Below, piece after piece: positions 60,345 to 64,000 of a DNA stretch of 64,000 bases. The position numbers were made by a program, and so were the translations under genes. This DNA is from Rhodospirillales bacterium (GTDB lineage Bacteria; Pseudomonadota; Alphaproteobacteria; Rhodospirillales; Casp-alpha2): the NCBI GenBank assembly GCA_017640505.1, contig JAEPQO010000001.1, positions 1,070,625 to 1,134,624 on the forward strand. The letters run 5' to 3'. Position 1 is the first letter of the stretch; the number at the start of each line of letters is the position of its first letter. The notes below the pieces were generated by a model that was not told the DNA's origin, searched no databases, and saw only the letters and a list, made by a program, of their open reading frames with translations.

Positions 60345-61139
60345 ATGCGTCTTCAGAACAAAACCGCGATCGTCGTCGGCGCCGGGCAGCAACCCGGCGA
60401 AACCATGGGCAACGGCCGCGCCGTCGCGCTGCGCTTTGCGCAGGAAGGAGCCCGTGTGCTCTGTGTCGATATTTCCAAGGAACGCGCGCAGGAGACCGCC
60501 AATCAGATCGGCAGCGAGGGCGGTCAGGCCGAAGCCTTCGAAGTCGACGTGACCGACGAAGACGCCTGCCGGGGCGTCGCCGAGGCCGCGCAAAAACGCT
60601 TCGGCCGGATCGATATCCTGCACAACAACGTCGGCCGCTCCGAAGGCGACCGCAATACCGTCGACATGGATTCCCGGATGTGGGACGAGCTGATGGCGCT
60701 CAACCTCAAATCCATGTTCCTGATGAGCAAGCATGTGCTGCCGTTCATGCAGGACCAGGGATCGGGCGCGATCATCAATGTCTCCTCGACATCGTCGCTG
60801 GCGGCCCGCCAGACCGTGACGTACAAGACGTCGAAAGGTGCCGTGAATACGTTTACGCAGCATCTCGCGTTCGAAAATGCGCGTTACGGAATCCGCGCCA
60901 ACGCGATCCTGCCGGGGCTCATGGATACGCCGATGGCAATCGAGCGCCGTGCGCGCGAGCAGCAGGTGGACCGTGACGCCGTGCGCGAAAGCCGCAACAA
61001 GCTTGTGCCGCTGCAGAACCAGATGGGGACGGCATGGGACGTGGCGAACGCGGCCCTGTTCCTGGCCTCCGACGAAGCGCGCTATATCACCGGCGTGCTT
61101 TTACCGGTCGACGGTGGTCTGCTGATCAAGGTTGGCTGA
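60345..61139 (+). CDS. SDR family NAD(P)-dependent oxidoreductase
   Basis: Short-chain dehydrogenase of about 264 residues. The catalytic motifs are HNNVGRSEG, the Ser in IINVSSTSSLAA, and YKTSK (YxxxK). The N-terminal glycine motif is expanded (VVGAGQQPGETMGNGRAVALRF) relative to the usual TGxxxGxG. It ends with ARYITGVLLPVDGGLLIKVG. The substrate is unknown. Tight spacing to the aminotransferase suggests joint transcription. Confidence 0.93.
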   Translation: MRLQNKTAIVVGAGQQPGETMGNGRAVALRFAQEGARVLCVDISKERAQETANQIGSEGGQAEAFEVDVTDEDACRGVAEAAQKRFGRIDILHNNVGRSEGDRNTVDMDSRMWDELMALNLKSMFLMSKHVLPFMQDQGSGAIINVSSTSSLAARQTVTYKTSKGAVNTFTQHLAFENARYGIRANAILPGLMDTPMAIERRAREQQVDRDAVRESRNKLVPLQNQMGTAWDVANAALFLASDEARYITGVLLPVDGGLLIKVG

Positions 61140-61148
61140 GGGCGCGCC

Positions 61149-61475
61149 TCAGGCGTTCCCGCTCTCGGGTTGTGCGCGTTCCGCATCGCCGGCCGCGGCG
61201 GTCGAACGCTCGACCAGCATCTTCGCAAGATTGGCGGTGACGTCGGCGGGCGCGTTGATCATCCGGGCCCGGACGGCGACGGCCATGGCCAGGGCTTGCA
61301 ACACGTCGCCGTTGGCCGTTTCGCCGCACACCTGAATGTCCTTGTCGATCGCTTCCAGAACCGCGCTCAGCAGTTGGTTGACGCGCATCGCGGACGCGGT
61401 TTCCTCGTGCAGCGGAAAGGTGATGTCGAGGGTGTCGCCGGTCGCGGTTTCGACGCGGTAGGGCAGCGGGCGCAT
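61149..61475 (-). CDS. Hypothetical protein
   Basis: ORF of about 108 residues with GGGAG 7 bases before ATG 61473-61475. The N-terminus (PLPYRVETATGDTLDITFPLHEETASAMRVNQLLSAVLEAIDKDIQ) looks like a strand pair plus helix, and the C-terminus is Ala/Glu-rich. Four internal Ala-rich helices and a single Cys are seen; no known domain is recognised. It converges with the SDR gene. Coding bias supports a real gene; the function is unknown. Confidence 0.65.
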   Translation of the reverse strand: MRPLPYRVETATGDTLDITFPLHEETASAMRVNQLLSAVLEAIDKDIQVCGETANGDVLQALAMAVAVRARMINAPADVTANLAKMLVERSTAAAGDAERAQPESGNA

Positions 61476-61539
61476 GACGGTCTCCCGTTCCAGGGTCTGA
61501 ACGTTTCAGCCCCCTAGGTGAGGGTTGGCAGAACGAGAA

Positions 61540-61926
61540 TCAAGCGCCGCCCGGTTTGGTCGGCACTTCGGTGGAGCGGTGTTTGTGCTGCAGGGCGACG
61601 CCGATGCCCTTGAGGCGCGGCAACAGCCATAGCGTCAGCAGGGTGCCGATCGGCCCCCAGAGAACGATATGGACCCAGAGCGCGGGTTCGTACTTGAACT
61701 CAACCCAGACCGCGAGGGTGACGAGGATCAGCAGCGCCGGGACGACCGCGCCGTCGCCCGCGTCATGTTCGCTCAGCACGAGGCCGCAGACCGGGCATTC
61801 GTCGACGATCTCGAGCCGGCCCCTGAAAATACGCCCCTGGCCGCAGCGCGGGCAGCGCCCGGCGAAACCAAGACCGATGGTTTCCTTGATCGTGCGCTCG
61901 GGATAGTCGGTGCCGTTTTCGTTCAT
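61540..61926 (-). CDS. DUF983 domain-containing membrane protein
   Basis: Protein of about 128 residues. An N-terminal zinc-ribbon-like motif (GRCPRCGQGRIFRGRLEIVDECPVCGLVLSEHDAGDG, two CxxC pairs) is followed by two transmembrane helices (VPALLILVTLAVWVEF; VLWGPIGTLLTLWLLPRLKG) and a basic tail. DUF983 proteins are common in alphaproteobacteria and sometimes sit near cytochrome oxidase genes; the function is unknown. ATG 61926 has GAGGCTCAGC upstream; the track start 61956 is longer. Confidence 0.9.
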   Translation of the reverse strand: MNENGTDYPERTIKETIGLGFAGRCPRCGQGRIFRGRLEIVDECPVCGLVLSEHDAGDGAVVPALLILVTLAVWVEFKYEPALWVHIVLWGPIGTLLTLWLLPRLKGIGVALQHKHRSTEVPTKPGGA

Positions 61927-62044
61927 GCTGAGCCTCGAATACTGGACGTCGAACACATTATATAATTATTGAATATGTTCTAAAGATCGCGAGATGCAAG
62001 TCCCCGGTCTTGCCTGAGGCCAAGCCTAGAATTAAAACCCGCTC

Positions 62045-63856
62045 ATGGCACCCCCGCTCCTGACACTTTCCGATATTTCGCTGACCTTCGGCGGCACACC
62101 GCTGCTGGACGGCGCGGAAATGTCCGTTGCCGCGGGCGCGCGTATCTGTCTCGTCGGGCGCAATGGGTCGGGCAAGTCGACGTTTCTCAAGATCGCGGCG
62201 GGCGAGGTCGAGCCGGACGGCGGCGAGGTGTTTCGCCAGCCTGATGCCACGGTCCGCTATTTGCCGCAGGAGCCTGATCTTTCGGGTTTCGCCAGCATTC
62301 GGGATTACGTGGAAGGTGGTCTCGCGCCGGGCGACGATAGTTACGTTGCCCAGGTGTTGCTGAACGATCTCGGTCTCAACGGGGACGAGGACCCGGCGAA
62401 ACTTTCGGGTGGCGAGCGCCGCCGCGCCGCGCTGGCGCGCGCACTGGCACCGGCGCCGGACATCCTGTTGCTGGACGAGCCGACCAACCACCTCGATCTT
62501 CCCGCCATCGAGTGGCTGGAGGGCGAACTGAAATCGCGCCGCAGTGCGCTGGTGCTGATCTCGCACGACCGGCGGTTTCTCGAGAACCTTTCCGACGCCG
62601 TCATCTGGCTGGACCGCGGGCGCACGATGCGTCTCGATAAGGGGTTCGCCGCGTTCGACGAGTGGCGTGACGAGATCCTCGAGCGCGAGGAAACCGAACG
62701 CCACAAGCTGGACCGCAAGATCGTTGCCGAGACCAGCTGGCTCCACAAGGGCGTCACCGCGCGCCGGAAACGCAACATGGGGCGTCTGCGTGCGCTCTAC
62801 GACCTGCGCAAGACCAGGCAGGAGCTTCGTAAGACCGCGGGGCAGGTGAAGATCACGGCAAGCGACGCCGAGACGTCGGGCAAGCGCGTGATCGAGGCGA
62901 CGGAAATCAGCAAGAGCTACGGCGAGCGCAAGATCGTCGACGACTTTTCGGTGCGCATCCTGCGCGGCGACCGGGTCGGGTTGATCGGTCCCAACGGGGC
63001 AGGAAAGACGACGCTCTTGAACATGCTGACCGGTGCGCTCGAACCGGACACCGGTACGGTCACGCTGGGCACGACGCTGGAGATCGCGACGCTCGATCAG
63101 AACCGGGAGCAGCTTGCACCGAACACACGGACCCGCGATGCATTGACGGGGGGCAGCGGCGACAGCGTCACCGTCGGCGGTCAGCAGCGCCACGTCATCG
63201 GCTACATGAAGGATTTTCTGTTCGACCCGGCACAGGCGTCGACGCCCGTTTCGGCATTGTCGGGCGGCGAACGGGGCCGGTTGATGCTGGCGCGCGCCAT
63301 GACGCGGCCGTCCAACCTGCTGGTGCTGGATGAGCCCACCAACGACCTGGATCTCGAAACCCTTGATCTGTTGCAGGAGATGATCGCCGATTATGCGGGC
63401 ACCGTGCTGATCGTCAGCCACGACCGGGACTTCCTCGACCGGGTCGTGACGTCGGTAATCAACTACGAGGGTGACGGCCGGTGGCAGGAATACGCCGGCG
63501 GCTACAGTGACATGGTGTACCAGCGCGGCACCGGCATGGAAACCCGTGCCCGGCAGGCGGCGCCCGAGAAACCGAAGAAAAGCGACAGACAGGAAAAACC
63601 CAGGAACAATGCCAAGCAGCGCATGACCTTCAAGGACAAGCACGCGCTCGAAACATTGCCCGGCCGGATCGCTGAACTGGAGACCGAAAACGCGCGCCTT
63701 CAGGCAAAGCTCGCCGATCCGTCATTTTTCCAGCGCGACGCTGCCGGGTTCGACGCGGACAGCCGAAAACTCGCCGATGTCAGCCGGGAACTAGCCGATG
63801 CCGAGGAAGAATGGCTGCGCCTCGAGATGCTGCGCGAGGAAATCGAGAGCGCCTGA
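62045..63856 (+). CDS. uup: ABC-F family ATPase (Uup-type)
   Basis: Soluble tandem ATPase of about 603 residues acting on ribosomes or DNA structures. NBD1 has LVGRNGSGKSTFLKI, LSGGERRRAALARAL and LLLDEPTNHLDL. The linker (about 230-290) is charged and helical. NBD2 has LIGPNGAGKTTLLNML, LSGGERGRLMLARAM and LVLDEPTNDLDL. The C-terminal region from about 515 is a basic, coiled-coil Uup extension (EKPKKSDRQEKPRN; LPGRIAELETENARLQAKL). No membrane domain. The start at 62045 lacks a strong ribosome site. Confidence 0.95.
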   Translation: MAPPLLTLSDISLTFGGTPLLDGAEMSVAAGARICLVGRNGSGKSTFLKIAAGEVEPDGGEVFRQPDATVRYLPQEPDLSGFASIRDYVEGGLAPGDDSYVAQVLLNDLGLNGDEDPAKLSGGERRRAALARALAPAPDILLLDEPTNHLDLPAIEWLEGELKSRRSALVLISHDRRFLENLSDAVIWLDRGRTMRLDKGFAAFDEWRDEILEREETERHKLDRKIVAETSWLHKGVTARRKRNMGRLRALYDLRKTRQELRKTAGQVKITASDAETSGKRVIEATEISKSYGERKIVDDFSVRILRGDRVGLIGPNGAGKTTLLNMLTGALEPDTGTVTLGTTLEIATLDQNREQLAPNTRTRDALTGGSGDSVTVGGQQRHVIGYMKDFLFDPAQASTPVSALSGGERGRLMLARAMTRPSNLLVLDEPTNDLDLETLDLLQEMIADYAGTVLIVSHDRDFLDRVVTSVINYEGDGRWQEYAGGYSDMVYQRGTGMETRARQAAPEKPKKSDRQEKPRNNAKQRMTFKDKHALETLPGRIAELETENARLQAKLADPSFFQRDAAGFDADSRKLADVSRELADAEEEWLRLEMLREEIESA

Positions 63857-63861
63857 ACCCG

Positions 63862-64000
63862 TTAGCGGGTTGCGATTTCTGTTTCCGCGTTCTCGCTGAC
63901 CTGAACGTTTCTGAGCTCCGGCAGCGTATAGAAGATGTGCCGGCCGATCTTGGTCAGCCGTTCCTTGGCGTCGGCCCAATGCGGCTTCACGTAGTCGGCG
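63862..64000 (-). CDS. C-terminal fragment of an unidentified gene
   Basis: The last 45 codons of a minus-strand ORF enter from the right edge, reading through VKPHWADAKERLTKIGRHIF and YTLPELRNVQVSEN to a TAA stop at 63862. Helical character and GC-rich third positions indicate a real gene, but the fragment is too short to name. It converges with the ABC-F gene. Confidence 0.6.
   Translation of the reverse strand, partial: ADYVKPHWADAKERLTKIGRHIFYTLPELRNVQVSENAETEIATR

Noticed and set aside
61958-63643. 561-residue minus-strand ORF
   Set aside because: Antisense shadow of the ABC-F ATPase, whose two P-loops and signature motifs are intact.

Overview
The window is a GC-rich chromosomal segment with densely packed genes and strong GC preference at third codon positions (judged by eye). 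Gene content points to an alphaproteobacterium of a Rhodospirillales-like lineage: a class I lysyl-tRNA synthetase, a phasin, the run proC / YbjN / UbiK-type factor / lgt / MidA-type methyltransferase / pgeF, the run prs / rplY / pth / ychF, and form II CO-dehydrogenase-like molybdenum hydroxylase genes. No rRNA, tRNA, CRISPR array, prophage, transposase or plasmid feature was recognised. The taxonomic statement is an inference from gene content.

Layout. 1-5.4 kb: lysK (cut by the left edge), a D-2-hydroxyacid dehydrogenase, a RidA protein, an EamA exporter, an exported PQQ-type sugar dehydrogenase, a REP-like inverted-repeat pair and csaA. 5.4-6.8 kb: a phasin and a TetR-type regulator with a striking TGCA dyad upstream of the phasin. 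6.8-22.6 kb: mostly housekeeping and envelope genes (proC, YbjN, ubiK, hldD, lgt, midA-like, pgeF, prs, rplY, pth, ychF, gmhB). Among them lie a metal-site-less M24 protein and two related lipoproteins of unknown function. 22.6-27.5 kb: a D-aminoacylase-type amidohydrolase, a soluble PAS histidine kinase, an unusual c-type cytochrome overlapping an M20 peptidase, and a GNAT enzyme.

27.5-45.7 kb is a nutrient-uptake region. A DctQMP TRAP transporter is followed by an aldehyde dehydrogenase. Next come a gamma-glutamyltransferase homologue, a class II aldolase, a CocE-type hydrolase, an HtrA-like protein that has lost its whole catalytic triad, and AlkB. An IclR regulator precedes a branched-chain-type ABC transporter whose two permeases are fused in one ORF (substrate-binding protein, RidA, LivH-LivM, LivG, LivF). 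Two genes of the threonate/tetronate type (ltnD-like, otnI-like) follow. 45.8-50.8 kb centres on glyoxylate: malate synthase G, OxyR, a GlcG/HbpS protein and a glyoxylate-type aminotransferase. 50.9-59.1 kb holds a GMC oxidoreductase and a coxSML-type molybdenum hydroxylase operon with its MocA and XdhC maturation proteins, a divergent CoxG and a flavodoxin-like protein. 59.1-64 kb: a possible 66-residue orphan gene, a D-amino-acid aminotransferase, an SDR enzyme, two small proteins, an ABC-F ATPase and a gene fragment at the right edge.

The genes suggest an aerobic heterotroph that scavenges amino acids, organic acids and glyoxylate-yielding compounds and may store polyhydroxyalkanoate. The leads I consider most worth checking are the triad-less HtrA-like protein, the lipoprotein pair built from four copies of an unrecognised domain, and a 14/16-identical TGCA motif shared by the phasin promoter and the orphan-gene region at 59.3 kb. 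Several perfect operator-like palindromes in divergent promoters are also worth following. No complete new multi-gene system is evident from the sequence alone.
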